Shown: positions 25,538 through 34,633, counted from the first letter of the stretch. The stretch: 64,000 nt of DNA from Moorella humiferrea (GCF_039233145.1 NZ_CP136419.1:1896001-1960000), one strand, 5' to 3'. Notes: generated by a model not told the origin, from the sequence alone. Program-made: numbers and translations.

Positions 25538-26662
25538 TTACGGCCTTGCTAGATCTATCTTTTTAAAACCGCCAAAGTCTTTAGCCATTTGTTCGTATAC
25601 CGGCCTTCCTAATAGGAATTGATAAATCTCATCGGCCTTCTGGGCCGGATCGATGTCCTTGAACCTTTCGGGATAAATCACCTTGCCCGCATAATAGGCG
25701 TCGGCGATGGCGGTATCAATATTGGTGGAATAATAGTTAAAAGGAATCTGGCCGTAAAGGCGCCCCTCCCGCACCGCCTTGAGGGAGTGATAAAACTGGG
25801 GATTTTTCTTATAGTCTTCCTGCACCAGCTTTAAACCGGCTGCGTCGATAAAAATGATATCTGGGTCCCAAATTAAAAGTTTTTCCCTGTCGATCATGAC
25901 GCTCCCCGTTTTGCCGGTTTCATCGACTACATTGCGGGCGTTAATGGCTACAAAGGGGGCGTATTGACCCCTGGTGCTTTCAATGCCATGGGTCCCCTTC
26001 ATGCCCAGGGCGCCCACATAAACCTTGGGTTTTTGGGTTTCCGGTATATCCTTTGTCCGCGTATTTAAATCCTGCTGACAATTTTTCAGATAAGCTATTA
26101 CTTCCCCTGCCCTCTCATCATTACCGGTAATCTTGCCGATTAACTCCAGGGAACGGTAAACGTCTTCGTCAAAGACGGCCGTTGTGCCGTAGCTTAATAC
26201 TACTATGGGAATATTGGTTTTCGCCTGCAGCTCATCTGCCTGCATCCTGTCCACCAGGGAGGTGACGAAAACAACGTCCGGCTTAACGCTGGCCAGTTTT
26301 TCCGCATCAGGCGTTGAATCTGGACCCCCGGGGCCGATTACCGGTTTTGTCAACAATTCAGGATGGGCTAGCAGGTATGGTTTCCCGGCGGGCTGCTGTT
26401 TTTCCACGTTTTCAATGCCCGCTACCTTGTCGGTACCGGCGACATAACAGACGAGCCTTAAAGCGCCGGGACCGATGGCCACGATTTTATCGGCCGGAAT
26501 AGATACCGTCACTTCCCGCCCCAGCATGTCGGTTATTTTGGCGGCTGCGGCCAAATCCCGTTGCGGTTCCGCCGCCCGCCGGCCGCACCCTGCCAGGCCA
26601 AATATCATCAAGAATACCAATAGCGTCGTTATCAAAGTCTTTTCCTTTTTCAACTCCCCCAT
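25538..26662 (-). CDS. ABC importer substrate-binding lipoprotein (BtuF/FhuD type)
   Basis: A 374-residue binding protein. The N-terminal lipobox FGLAGCGRR anchors it to the membrane. The class III fold is visible as ITDMLGREVTVSIPADKIVAI, SVKPDVVFVTSLVDRM and the long helix linking the two lobes. Its closest-looking relatives bind metal chelates or oxyanions. The gene starts at the stop of fmdE (1-bp overlap), so they are coupled. Specificity remains open among iron chelate, cobalamin and molybdate/tungstate. Confidence 0.9.
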   Translation of the reverse strand: MGELKKEKTLITTLLVFLMIFGLAGCGRRAAEPQRDLAAAAKITDMLGREVTVSIPADKIVAIGPGALRLVCYVAGTDKVAGIENVEKQQPAGKPYLLAHPELLTKPVIGPGGPDSTPDAEKLASVKPDVVFVTSLVDRMQADELQAKTNIPIVVLSYGTTAVFDEDVYRSLELIGKITGNDERAGEVIAYLKNCQQDLNTRTKDIPETQKPKVYVGALGMKGTHGIESTRGQYAPFVAINARNVVDETGKTGSVMIDREKLLIWDPDIIFIDAAGLKLVQEDYKKNPQFYHSLKAVREGRLYGQIPFNYYSTNIDTAIADAYYAGKVIYPERFKDIDPAQKADEIYQFLLGRPVYEQMAKDFGGFKKIDLARP

Positions 26663-27282
26663 TATTTTCTCTCCCCCCAGCCGCGGCTGTAATTTTCGGC
26701 GCAGGGAATACAGGCTATTTTCCCGTTTTTTATCCGGGCCCGCACCTCGGCCACCTGTTCCCCGCAGTAGGCACAGGTGACGGAGTTGAAGAGGCGAGCT
26801 TTTTCCGGCAGTTCCAGGTTTATGTGCTCTATTTTAAATATTTCCTCTTCCGGCGCCTCCAGGATATGCTGCAAACGCTTTTCCTGGTAACCGGCATACA
26901 GTTCCTCTTCCTCCGGCGTTGCCCGGCCGCTCAAAACCCTTTGCCGCAGGCTGCGGTAATTTTCATCCTCCGACCAAGCCGCACTTTTCATAGCCACCCG
27001 TACGGCGGCTCCGCTCTGCCTATTGGCCACAGTAAATGCGTGCTTGCCGTAATCCCGGTATAAAAGATTGCCTTTGCCCAGGGTACAGCCGGTAAGAACC
27101 TGGAGGGCATCCACGCCGCAGGCATCGGTTTCAACAATGGCCACCAGTTCCTCATCCCCGGCCCGTGCGGCCGCCAGCTCCCGCAGGGCGATTTTGGCCG
27201 CCCGGTAGCCTATCGCCAGCCCCGGGCACCTGTGACCGTGAAAGGCCACGGCCCTTTCCCAATCGTTGGTAATTGGTTCCAT
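26662..27282 (-). CDS. FmdE family protein with C-terminal zinc ribbon
   Basis: A 206-residue protein related to subunit E of molybdenum formylmethanofuran dehydrogenase. The conserved core is AVAFHGHRCPGLAIGYRAAK and VETDACGVDALQVLTGCTLG, with Cys/His residues suited to metal binding. A zinc ribbon (CAYCGEQ...CIPCAENY) closes the C-terminus. FmdE genes in bacteria often accompany metal or molybdate transport genes, matching this operon. The biochemical role is not established. The start follows AAAGGAGAG. Confidence 0.9.
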   Translation of the reverse strand: MEPITNDWERAVAFHGHRCPGLAIGYRAAKIALRELAAARAGDEELVAIVETDACGVDALQVLTGCTLGKGNLLYRDYGKHAFTVANRQSGAAVRVAMKSAAWSEDENYRSLRQRVLSGRATPEEEELYAGYQEKRLQHILEAPEEEIFKIEHINLELPEKARLFNSVTCAYCGEQVAEVRARIKNGKIACIPCAENYSRGWGERK

Positions 27283-27323
27283 GATTTAAATCTCTCCTTT
27301 TCTCCCATCTAGAAAATAAAAAT

Positions 27324-27367
27324 AACCACTTCAGGCGCCCCTTCTGGGGCACATACCCTCCGTGGTT
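27324..27367 (-). terminator. Terminator of malQ
   Basis: Outer stem AACCAC/GTGGTT with an inner GCCCC/GGGGC hairpin, followed on the reverse strand by ATTTTTATTTT. A second small palindrome, CAACC-tccat-GGTTG, lies at 27376-27390. Confidence 0.7.
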
Positions 27368-27431
27368 ACATCTTACAACCTCCATGGTTGTTAAATATTT
27401 TATTCGCCATGCAAAGCTAAAATCCTGCCGC

Positions 27432-29480
27432 TTAATCCCCATCCCGCAGGCGGTTGACTTCTTTAAGCAGGGACACTATTTGCGACATCCCGCTGAATTC
27501 CTCCAGGCTGTAGCGCGTTTTCCGCCGCCAGTTGGGGTAACGGTTTCCCGTACCCGGGACATTCTGGGGCTCTCTTTCCAACCATAGATCCTCAAGGTTG
27601 ACGAGAAGAAGCTTCGCCCGGCTTGCGGCTAGATAGGCTAGGCAACCACGTAAAAGGCTGCCGGCCTCCGTCGTGGCTACTGACAAAAAACCTTGATGAT
27701 ACAGGAAAAGGGGGAGAGCCGCCTTTAGACGGCCGCCTTGCCTTAGCTTATTCCGCCAAAAAGAAGCAAAGGGCGGCATGTCGTGGGTATTCAGGCCGGC
27801 CAAACACCCGGCACGCACCGGTGCCAGGGCCCGGCTCGGCTTTCCGGTGTATTCGGTGGCCAGGATATACATGCGGTTGACCTTGTACCGCTCCATGGCA
27901 CGGCGGACGTAACCCGGCACCGTACCCAGGTCTTCACCGACAAGTAATGCTTTATGGCGCCGGGATTCTAAGGCCAAAATTGCGTAAAATTCCTCGGCGT
28001 GATAGCGAACGTAAACTCCTTCCGCGGCTGTAAGCCCTTTCGGTATCCAAAAAAGGTGGTGCAAACCCATGACGTGATCCAGGCGCAAAATACCTGCATG
28101 GCGCAGGTGATGGCGCAGGCAGGCTATATAATAGCGGTAGCCGTCTTCCCGTATTCCTTCCGGGTGCAGGGGAGGAAATCCCCAGTCTTGTCCCTCGCGA
28201 AAAAAAGCATCGGGCGGCGCCCCGCTGCTGGCCGCCAGGCAAAAATTCCGGCGGTAGCGCCAGACGTCGTATCCCTCGCGGTGGACTCCCAGGGGCAAAT
28301 CGAGATACAAATTGCCTTTGGCCAGGGATTGGAGCTGGCGATGGGCCTGCCATTGGACATATAAATGATACGCCGCGACTTCCCGATCATAATCGCCCTC
28401 TTTTAGAAAACCGTCCCGCATTCGTGCCGGCCACGCCGTCCAGCCGGCACGCCTTTTTTCCACGGCGGCCCGGAACCGGGCGTAATCTAGAACTTCCCTT
28501 TTGCCGGCCACCCAGGTGGCTAATTCCGCCTGTCCTTTTACGTTACTGTTATAAAATTCACGGGCACAGATTGCAAAGACTTTTCTCTTGAGAGCCATTA
28601 CCCGTCGATAATCGACAAAAGATGTTTTCCGTAAAAAAGCCGCTTCGTCCTGGAATTCCTTCGAGTTTAAGAAATCCCGGGCCTCTCGGGATTTCTGCAC
28701 TTCTTCCAGCTGAGAAACGTCCAAATAAAACTCATTCCAAAAAAGGCGGCTTACGGGCTGATAGGGACTGGGCTCCATGGGTTCATCCAGAAAAGCAGCC
28801 AGGAAGGGTAAAGAGGCGACAAAACTGCCGCCCAGCCGTTCCACCCAATTAGAAAAGGCCTCCAGGTCCCCGAAATCACCGGATCCCAGGCTGCGCTGCG
28901 AATGAAGGGCATATAGGGGCACAAAGCAGCCCCATATTTTTTCCCGGCCTTTCGGCAGGTTCCATGCCTGAAAAGGGGCGGAAATCAGCATTACCTCTTT
29001 ATCGTCCCCGGCAAAACTTAAAGACAAGCGGTGATAGCCCCAGGGTAATTTTATAGGCAGCCGCAACAGCCGGGCTTCATAAACAGCTCCTTCCACCACG
29101 GCCGCCCGGGTTAGGGGGAGGGAAGAGGGTACAATGCTATACCGCCACAACCCGCCTCCTTCTAAATGCAGTTTGCATTCCAGGCGGCTAGCAATCTTTG
29201 CCGCAGGCAGGCGGAGTTCTAAGCAGGGACTACTACCGGACCAAACCACGGTTACCGGCTCACAAAATTTACGCCAGCGCTCCTGACGTCGCTCACGCAC
29301 GGCCCTTAAGACGTCGGCCATATTAGCCACCGGCGCTCCCAGGGCCTGTAAAACCGCCAGCAACGTTTCCGGTTCAGCCGTCTGGAGGTTACCCTCACCA
29401 TCGCGATAGGCGGGCTCTACGCCATATAGGCAGCAGAGTTGGTACAAAAGATGCAATTCTTTTTCGCGTCTAACCATCAA
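27432..29480 (-). CDS. malQ: 4-alpha-glucanotransferase (amylomaltase)
   Basis: A 682-residue GH77 enzyme that transfers glucan segments between malto-oligosaccharides. Core motifs are WGCFVPLYALHSQRSLGSGD, the nucleophile region ILRLDHVMGLHHLFWIP, the acid/base region LLVGEDLGTVP, and LNTHDMPPFASFW. About 170 N-terminal residues precede the GH77 domain, as in the longer MalQ type. It is monocistronic; no glycogen genes lie nearby. Confidence 0.95.
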   Translation of the reverse strand: MMVRREKELHLLYQLCCLYGVEPAYRDGEGNLQTAEPETLLAVLQALGAPVANMADVLRAVRERRQERWRKFCEPVTVVWSGSSPCLELRLPAAKIASRLECKLHLEGGGLWRYSIVPSSLPLTRAAVVEGAVYEARLLRLPIKLPWGYHRLSLSFAGDDKEVMLISAPFQAWNLPKGREKIWGCFVPLYALHSQRSLGSGDFGDLEAFSNWVERLGGSFVASLPFLAAFLDEPMEPSPYQPVSRLFWNEFYLDVSQLEEVQKSREARDFLNSKEFQDEAAFLRKTSFVDYRRVMALKRKVFAICAREFYNSNVKGQAELATWVAGKREVLDYARFRAAVEKRRAGWTAWPARMRDGFLKEGDYDREVAAYHLYVQWQAHRQLQSLAKGNLYLDLPLGVHREGYDVWRYRRNFCLAASSGAPPDAFFREGQDWGFPPLHPEGIREDGYRYYIACLRHHLRHAGILRLDHVMGLHHLFWIPKGLTAAEGVYVRYHAEEFYAILALESRRHKALLVGEDLGTVPGYVRRAMERYKVNRMYILATEYTGKPSRALAPVRAGCLAGLNTHDMPPFASFWRNKLRQGGRLKAALPLFLYHQGFLSVATTEAGSLLRGCLAYLAASRAKLLLVNLEDLWLEREPQNVPGTGNRYPNWRRKTRYSLEEFSGMSQIVSLLKEVNRLRDGD

Positions 29481-29530
29481 TTATTACCTGCCAGGCGATG
29501 TTATTAAATATAATTTTCCCCTTCCCAAGG

Positions 29531-29959
29531 TTATTCAATTTTTCTTTTTCCCTCCCGGCACTTCGCGCACAAGCCGTAAACTTCAAAACAATGTTCCGTC
29601 GGCAAGAACCCTTTGCGGTCCAACTCCTGTACTAATTCTTCCATGGGACAAAAGTCAACGGCAAAATAAGCGCCGCACATTTTACACACGGCGTGATGAT
29701 GGTGTCCTTCCTCCCGCCGCAGTTCGTATAAATCGGCACCTGTCTGGGAAGAAACGCGGCATAAAAGCCCTTTTTCGAGCAATAGATCTATGTTGCGGTA
29801 AACGGTAGAAAAATTTGTTCCGGGAAGAATTTCAATGACCTTTTGGAACAGATCTTGAGCGCTTAAAAAAGAGCGGGTGTTTTTAAGGACCGCCAGGATG
29901 GCCTTTCGCTGGGGAGTTACCCTGAGGTCGTTTTGCCTTAACAGTTCTTCTACATCCAC
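29531..29959 (-). CDS. Fur-family metal regulator (probably Zur)
   Basis: A 142-residue Fur protein. The winged HTH (LRVTPQRKAILAVLKN and TNFSTVYRNIDLLLEKGL) is followed by the His cluster GHHHHAVC and two structural CxxC pairs (CKMC and CAKC). It is the last gene after znuABC and overlaps znuB by about 10 bp, so it most likely senses zinc and represses the operon. The start is GTG at 29959 after AAAGGAG; the longer frame to 30070 lies inside znuB. Confidence 0.92.
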   Translation of the reverse strand: MDVEELLRQNDLRVTPQRKAILAVLKNTRSFLSAQDLFQKVIEILPGTNFSTVYRNIDLLLEKGLLCRVSSQTGADLYELRREEGHHHHAVCKMCGAYFAVDFCPMEELVQELDRKGFLPTEHCFEVYGLCAKCREGKRKIE

Positions 29960-30768
29960 TTTTTTATTACTCCTTTCCCAACCATAACTGCCACCAGCAA
30001 CCCCGCCGCAATAAGCACAATAGTCCCCCCGGGGGCCAAATCGAAAATAAACGAAGCGTACAGGCCGCAAGTCACCGAAATAAGGGCCGCCAGGATGGCT
30101 ATAACGAAAGTTTCTTTGAAACTGCGGGCAACCTGCAGGCTCACTGCCGGCGGTATTACCATTAAGGCCGACACCAAAAGGGTCCCCACCACCCTTACCG
30201 CCAGGGCGACGGTCAGGGCAGTGAGCAAGGTAAAATAAATGCTCACGGCAGTGACCGGTATTCCCGCCAGGCGCGCCGCCTCTTCGTCAAAGGTAATGGC
30301 AAAAAGCTCGCGGTGTAGAAGCGTTACGGATATAAGGATAAATATGCCGGCACCGGCAATGACCGCCACATCCCTTGGGGATACGGCCACCAGGCTGCCG
30401 AACAAATATGAAAAGAGATCGGCGTTAAAGACCTTTTTTAAGCTGATCATGATCACAGCCAGGGCCATACCGCCGGACATGACTACCGCCAGGGCTACTT
30501 CGGCATAGCGAGGAAAGGCCCGGCGGATAAACTCGATGATTAAAGCGGCGCCGGCCGCCGCAAGTAGGGCGCCGTAAAAAGGATAAAAACCCAAGAGCAT
30601 CCCTCCGGCGACGCCGGCCAGGCTGGCATGGGCCAGACTGTCACCCACCAGGGATAACCTTCTAAGTACAATAAAGACACCCAGGGTGGCGGCCAGAACG
30701 GCGGTAATCATACCGGCTATCAAGGCCCGCTGCATGAAATCAAAGCTAAAGATCCACATAATCATCAC
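29950..30768 (-). CDS. znuB: Zinc ABC transporter permease
   Basis: A 272-residue ABC-3 family permease with about eight helices. Conserved stretches are the N-terminal FMQRALIAGMITAVLAATLG, RRLSLVGDSLAHASLAGVAG and AVRVVGTLLVSALMVIPPA. With ZnuC and ZnuA it imports zinc or manganese. It overlaps znuC by 23 bp and the Fur gene by 10 bp, so translation is tightly coupled. Confidence 0.92.
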   Translation of the reverse strand: MMIMWIFSFDFMQRALIAGMITAVLAATLGVFIVLRRLSLVGDSLAHASLAGVAGGMLLGFYPFYGALLAAAGAALIIEFIRRAFPRYAEVALAVVMSGGMALAVIMISLKKVFNADLFSYLFGSLVAVSPRDVAVIAGAGIFILISVTLLHRELFAITFDEEAARLAGIPVTAVSIYFTLLTALTVALAVRVVGTLLVSALMVIPPAVSLQVARSFKETFVIAILAALISVTCGLYASFIFDLAPGGTIVLIAAGLLVAVMVGKGVIKKWM

Positions 30769-31507
30769 CTATACGGTAACCGAGAACGTCGGCGATGTGG
30801 TTCTGGTCCACTTCATTTATTTGCTCATGAATGTAGACGTGTCGATCGCGAACACAGCCAATTTTTTGGGCCCTAGTAAAAGCCGCCCCTATATCATGGG
30901 TTACGATAACTATCGTCATGCCCCTTTCCCGGTTTAGATGGGCGAGAAGGCGATAAAACTCTTCCCGTGCGGCGGCATCTATGCCGGTGGTAGGCTCGTC
31001 AAGGAACAGGGCCGCCGGTTTTTTGGCCAGGGCCCGCGCGAGAAAAACCTTCTGGCGCTGGCCGCCGGAAAGTTCGCCAATGAGGCGACCCGCCAAATCT
31101 CTAATACCCACCAATTCCATGGCTTCGTCGATAATATTTTTCCTGGCGCGTCTATCCAAAAACCCTTTCAAGCCCCCGTAATACCCGGAAGCCACTACCT
31201 CGGCCACAGTTGCGGGAAAAGAAGCATTGATATCGCCGGCATTCTGTGAAATGTAACCTATCAAGCCCCAATCCCGAAAGTTCCTAATGTCCCTGCCAAA
31301 TAGCCTTACTTCCCCGCTTTTGGGCCTAAGAAGGCCCACCATTATTTTCAGCAGAGTGGACTTGGCGGCGCCGTTGCGCCCGATAAGGGCAAGAAAATCG
31401 CCGCAGTTCACCTTTAGATTGACCCCTTCAAGGACGGGGATGCCGTTATAAGCAAAGGTGACATCGTTCATGCGAACTACTTCTCCACATTCAAGGCAAC
31501 GGTCCAT
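30746..31507 (-). CDS. znuC: Zinc ABC transporter ATP-binding protein
   Basis: A 253-residue ATPase with Walker A GRNGAAKST (an Ala replaces the usual Gly before Lys), signature LSGGQRQK, Walker B ALFLDEPTTGID and switch His in VTHDIG. A ZnuC-like Q-loop, IGYISQNAGD, is present. It follows the ZnuA gene by 14 bp. The altered Walker A residue is known as a tolerated variant in this family, so activity is expected. Confidence 0.92.
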   Translation of the reverse strand: MDRCLECGEVVRMNDVTFAYNGIPVLEGVNLKVNCGDFLALIGRNGAAKSTLLKIMVGLLRPKSGEVRLFGRDIRNFRDWGLIGYISQNAGDINASFPATVAEVVASGYYGGLKGFLDRRARKNIIDEAMELVGIRDLAGRLIGELSGGQRQKVFLARALAKKPAALFLDEPTTGIDAAAREEFYRLLAHLNRERGMTIVIVTHDIGAAFTRAQKIGCVRDRHVYIHEQINEVDQNHIADVLGYRIGDDYVDL

Positions 31508-31521
31508 AATGATTTTCCTTT

Positions 31522-32421
31522 CTACTCCAGGGCTTTTTTGAGGGCCGCCAGATTTTTTGCCATAATGGAAAAGTAGTCTTCGCTGGCCTCCATCTCTTCC
31601 TTAGTCAATCCGCCGATAGGATTTAAAACCAAAGTTCCCGCTCCCGCCTCCCGTGCCAGGGCTTCGGCCAGTTTAGGACTGGCCAGGGTTTCAAAAAAGA
31701 TATATTTTACGCCTTTGCTGCGGCAAAGGGTTATGAGCTCCGCCATCTGCTGGGCCGACGGTTCCTGCTGGGGTGAAAGCCCGCTGATAGGAATCTGGTT
31801 GAGGCCGTAACGCCTGGCAAGATAACCGAAGGCGGCATGGGAGGTTACGATATCTCTTCTAGTAACGGCGTTCAGGGTATCTCGGTACTCACGGTCCAGC
31901 ATGGCAAATTTTTCGTCCAATTCATGGTAATTTTTTTCATAATAACTTTTATTATCGCCGTCTACCGTCGCCACTGCTTCAAATATCCTCCTGGCTATCT
32001 CCCGGGCAAGGAGTGGGTCCAGCCATATGTGGGGGTCATTGTTTTCTATCAGACCTTTGCCCGCTTCCAAGGTCACGACTCCCTTCTCCTGCAGCTGGCC
32101 CTCAATTTTCTTTGCCCAGGCATCCATGGGTTCACCTAAAAAAATAAATAATTTCCCGCTGTAAATCGAAGCAATCTGCCGGGGCGAAGGCTCATAATCA
32201 TGGGGTTCGACACCTGCAGGTTGTAGATTCTCTACCACGGCTCTATCCCCAACTATCTTTTTAGTGAAATCATAAAGGGGATAAAAGGTAGTATAAATTT
32301 TTAAGGGGCCGCTTTCCGCCGGCACTAGACCTTCCTTTGCCCGACAACCTGCAATAAAAAAAATGAGGGCGATAACCAGTAATTTTAAGACGATGCCCCG
32401 CGATTTGTAACCGACTTTCAT
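31522..32421 (-). CDS. znuA: Zinc/manganese ABC substrate-binding lipoprotein
   Basis: A 299-residue cluster A-I metal-binding protein. The lipobox FFIAGCRA anchors it. Metal ligands are visible: His in GVEPHDYEPSPRQ, His in NDPHIWLDP, His in SHAAFGYLARRYGL and an acidic residue near the C-terminus. There is no long His-rich loop. It is the first gene of znuA-znuC-znuB-fur. A strong promoter and a Fur-type element precede it. Confidence 0.93.
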   Translation of the reverse strand: MKVGYKSRGIVLKLLVIALIFFIAGCRAKEGLVPAESGPLKIYTTFYPLYDFTKKIVGDRAVVENLQPAGVEPHDYEPSPRQIASIYSGKLFIFLGEPMDAWAKKIEGQLQEKGVVTLEAGKGLIENNDPHIWLDPLLAREIARRIFEAVATVDGDNKSYYEKNYHELDEKFAMLDREYRDTLNAVTRRDIVTSHAAFGYLARRYGLNQIPISGLSPQQEPSAQQMAELITLCRSKGVKYIFFETLASPKLAEALAREAGAGTLVLNPIGGLTKEEMEASEDYFSIMAKNLAALKKALE

Positions 32422-32439
32422 TTAACCTCCCGGCCTCCT

Positions 32440-32495
32440 GCAATCGATTTGCATTTGCATTATAATTATATAACTTTTCTCTTAAAAAATGTCAA
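32440..32495 (-). promoter_or_regulatory. znuA promoter with candidate Zur operator
   Basis: Reverse strand TTGACA (32495-32490), 17-bp spacer, TATATA (32472-32467). Just downstream, 32440-32460 contains the AT-rich repeat ATGCAAATGCAAATCGATTG, resembling Fur-family sites and covering the transcription start. Confidence 0.6.
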
Positions 32496-32501
32496 TGAAT
32501 T

Positions 32502-32921
32502 TTATTCGCGGCAGGCCGGGCAGTAACCGAAAAAGATTGTAGAGGTGCTTAGGACTTCAAACCCTTCCTCATTTGTATATTTCCCTAGAGGCTCTTGCGT
32601 TCTCTGAAACTCGTAGGTACGACCGCACTTTAAGCAGACAAAGTGGCTGTGGGGGCTTCTATTCATCTCATATCTGGCCGAACCGTTAAGGGTCGGAGCC
32701 TTAACAATAATCCCCATCTGGGTAAATAAATCCAATGTCCGATAAACGGTCGCCCTTCCAACCGTCGGGCAGTACCGGCGCGCCGCATGGTAAATGGTTT
32801 CTGCCGTAGGGTGTTCCCGGGACAGTTCCATAAAGGCCTTTAGAACCGCCTGCCGCTGGGGGGTTAAACGCCGATCGCTTTCTTGAAATTTTTCCAGGTG
32901 TAAAGAGGTAATGACAGGCAT
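32502..32921 (-). CDS. Fur-family regulator co-transcribed with IscU-like gene
   Basis: A 139-residue Fur/PerR-like protein: HTH region RRLTPQRQAVLKAFMEL and GRATVYRTLDLFTQMG, the HSHFVCLKCG metal region and a C-terminal CPAC pair. It follows the IscU-like gene by 3 bp, so both share the motif-bearing promoter at 33342. The sensed signal could be peroxide, iron or another metal; no decisive residue can be read. It lies 80 bp upstream of znuA but ends before that promoter. Confidence 0.9.
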   Translation of the reverse strand: MPVITSLHLEKFQESDRRLTPQRQAVLKAFMELSREHPTAETIYHAARRYCPTVGRATVYRTLDLFTQMGIIVKAPTLNGSARYEMNRSPHSHFVCLKCGRTYEFQRTQEPLGKYTNEEGFEVLSTSTIFFGYCPACRE

Positions 32922-32924
32922 TTC

Positions 32925-33302
32925 CTAACCCCCTTCCTTAAACTTTCTTTGATAATCGCGAATTGCTTCATGCAGGGCGCTGGCTCCCAGGTTGGAACAG
33001 TGTAGCTTAACTTCCGGCAGACCGCCAATTGCCGCCGCCACATCGGCGTCGGTAATTTTAAGGCCTTCTTCCAATGTCTTACCTCTGGCCATTTCCGTAA
33101 GAATGCTGCTAGTAGCTATGGCCGCCGGGCAACCGTAAACCTGAAATTTAACGTCTGCCAGCCGGTTATCCTTTACTTTTATATAAATACAGAGATAGTC
33201 GCCACAGTCAGGGTCGCCTATAGTGCCAATGCCATCCGCATTTTTTATGACGCCTACATTACGCGGGTTTATAAAATGATCGAGAAGCAGTTCGCCGTAC
33301 AT
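32925..33302 (-). CDS. IscU/NifU-like iron-sulfur cluster scaffold
   Basis: A 125-residue scaffold that builds Fe-S clusters. The three ligand cysteines are present: Cys33 (GDPDCGDYLC), Cys58 (VYGCPAAIATSS) and Cys102 (KLHCSNLGASALHEAI). No NifS/IscS gene is adjacent. The ATG at 33302 is preferred because the longer frame to 33347 would start at or inside the promoter's transcription start region; an upstream GGGGG run is the likely ribosome site. It forms a two-gene unit with a Fur-family regulator. Confidence 0.9.
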   Translation of the reverse strand: MYGELLLDHFINPRNVGVIKNADGIGTIGDPDCGDYLCIYIKVKDNRLADVKFQVYGCPAAIATSSILTEMARGKTLEEGLKITDADVAAAIGGLPEVKLHCSNLGASALHEAIRDYQRKFKEGG

Positions 33303-33341
33303 TATCTCTAGCCCCCTGAGAATCAGCTTCAACTTGCTTTT

Positions 33342-33388
33342 GGACATTTGTTCATTATTATTATATCCGCCTTATGGCCCCATGTCAA
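33342..33388 (-). promoter_or_regulatory. Shared-motif promoter of the IscU-like/Fur operon
   Basis: Reverse strand TTGACA (33388-33383), 17-bp spacer, TATAAT (33365-33360). First copy TTGACATGGGGCCATAA; second copy ATGAACAAATGTCC (33355-33342), 33 bp downstream, as at the DUF5320 promoter. Confidence 0.82.
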
Positions 33389-33474
33389 TAAATATTAAAG
33401 GCCTTGACGCCGTAGCCGGCAGCCTCAGTTCGAGCGGCGTTCAAGGCAATCGCAGCGCATTATTTCGTATAGCG

Positions 33475-34563
33475 CTACAAGCCAAAGAGCTTGTAACAGT
33501 TGGTACACGGCGGGGGAGGCACCGGTACTTCCGGATTATCCAGGAGAAAAGGGTTGGTCAGGTCCAGCCGGTAACGAAAGGGCTGTTTAAATTCCCGGGC
33601 GGCTTTATTTTTAATCACCCTGGTCAAGCCTTCAGTAATTTTGCCATAATTAAAAGGAGTAAAGGGCGCTTCCTGCCGGCAAAAGTAACGGGGTGCTACA
33701 CCTTTATAGGGCAGTCCAAGGTAAACACAAGGGGCTACCTCGCCGTGGCTATTGATGAAAATGTGTTTTAAGGGCCAGGCATCGCAGACCATGACGTCAA
33801 GATTAAACTGCAGTGGATAAACTCTTAAATTAAGACCCAGACGCCCGGCTTGCTCTTCGGCAGCCTGAACAGCAAAAAGGTAGTCTCCAGGAAGTGCTTC
33901 TCCCGGACAAGCAAACACCCTTAACTCTTCCATCTCCGGGGAAAGGGTGAGATCCAGGTTGGTGGCCACCACTTCATCGGCCCCGGCGCTGGCCGCAAGT
34001 TCTATGAAGGCCGGGAGTTCAAGTAAATTTTTCCTGGTCATCAGGTAAGAACAGATAATTTTGGGTAAAGGGCTACCTCGCTTTTGTTTGATATCTGCCA
34101 GGCGGCTAATATTAGTAAGCAATCGCTTGAGACTGGAGCCGGAACGTAACATAGCATGGGTTACCTGGTTGCCCCCCGCTACAGAAAGGCCCAGGATGTC
34201 ACTCTGCATTTCCACCAGTCGCTCCAAAATAGCGGTTCCCAGGAGGATGCCGTTGGTAGTGAAGCCTACCCGGCAGCCCTGTTCTTTGGCTAGCTGCATC
34301 ATATCAAATAGCCGCGGGTGCAAGAGAGGTTCGCCCCAGCCCTGGAAGTAGATCAAACCTACCTGCTGCAAATAAGGGGCGATATAGCGCACGAAAAGTT
34401 CCCACGGAAAGTCAGCGCCATACCAGCCGTCTTGCAAAAAGGTGTGGGGACAAAAAGAACATTTAAGCTGGCAGCGGCTGGTGACCTCTAGTTGGAGGAC
34501 CGGTATTTTCCGCCTTGATGAAAAAAATCTCTGCAGAAAATTTCTGGGGTCTGGCCATTTCAT
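33475..34563 (-). CDS. Radical SAM/SPASM-type protein of unknown substrate
   Basis: A 362-residue radical SAM enzyme. The cluster motif CQLKCSFC (Cys31, Cys35, Cys38) is followed by the GWGEPLLHPRLF and GFTTNGI motifs. C-terminal cysteines (CDAWPLKHIFI, VAPCVYLG, CTNCYKLFGL) suggest auxiliary Fe-S clusters of the SPASM kind. It sits 70 bp after an MBL-fold gene, behind a FmdB-like protein. Substrate and product cannot be named; no peptide substrate gene is seen beside it. Confidence 0.88.
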   Translation of the reverse strand: MKWPDPRNFLQRFFSSRRKIPVLQLEVTSRCQLKCSFCPHTFLQDGWYGADFPWELFVRYIAPYLQQVGLIYFQGWGEPLLHPRLFDMMQLAKEQGCRVGFTTNGILLGTAILERLVEMQSDILGLSVAGGNQVTHAMLRSGSSLKRLLTNISRLADIKQKRGSPLPKIICSYLMTRKNLLELPAFIELAASAGADEVVATNLDLTLSPEMEELRVFACPGEALPGDYLFAVQAAEEQAGRLGLNLRVYPLQFNLDVMVCDAWPLKHIFINSHGEVAPCVYLGLPYKGVAPRYFCRQEAPFTPFNYGKITEGLTRVIKNKAAREFKQPFRYRLDLTNPFLLDNPEVPVPPPPCTNCYKLFGL

Positions 34564-34633
34564 CGGTAATCATATTGCTTCTTTCTTTTAATATGAGCCC
34601 TTGTAATATGAGCCTCGCATGTCCTGTATGTAG

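Noticed and set aside
27283-27431. Second Moco-type riboswitch before fmdE
   Set aside because: The leader lacks the conserved CCTCCGAGCC and 3' GAAAAGGAGG-type end motifs; the hairpin with T-run is better explained as the malQ terminator.
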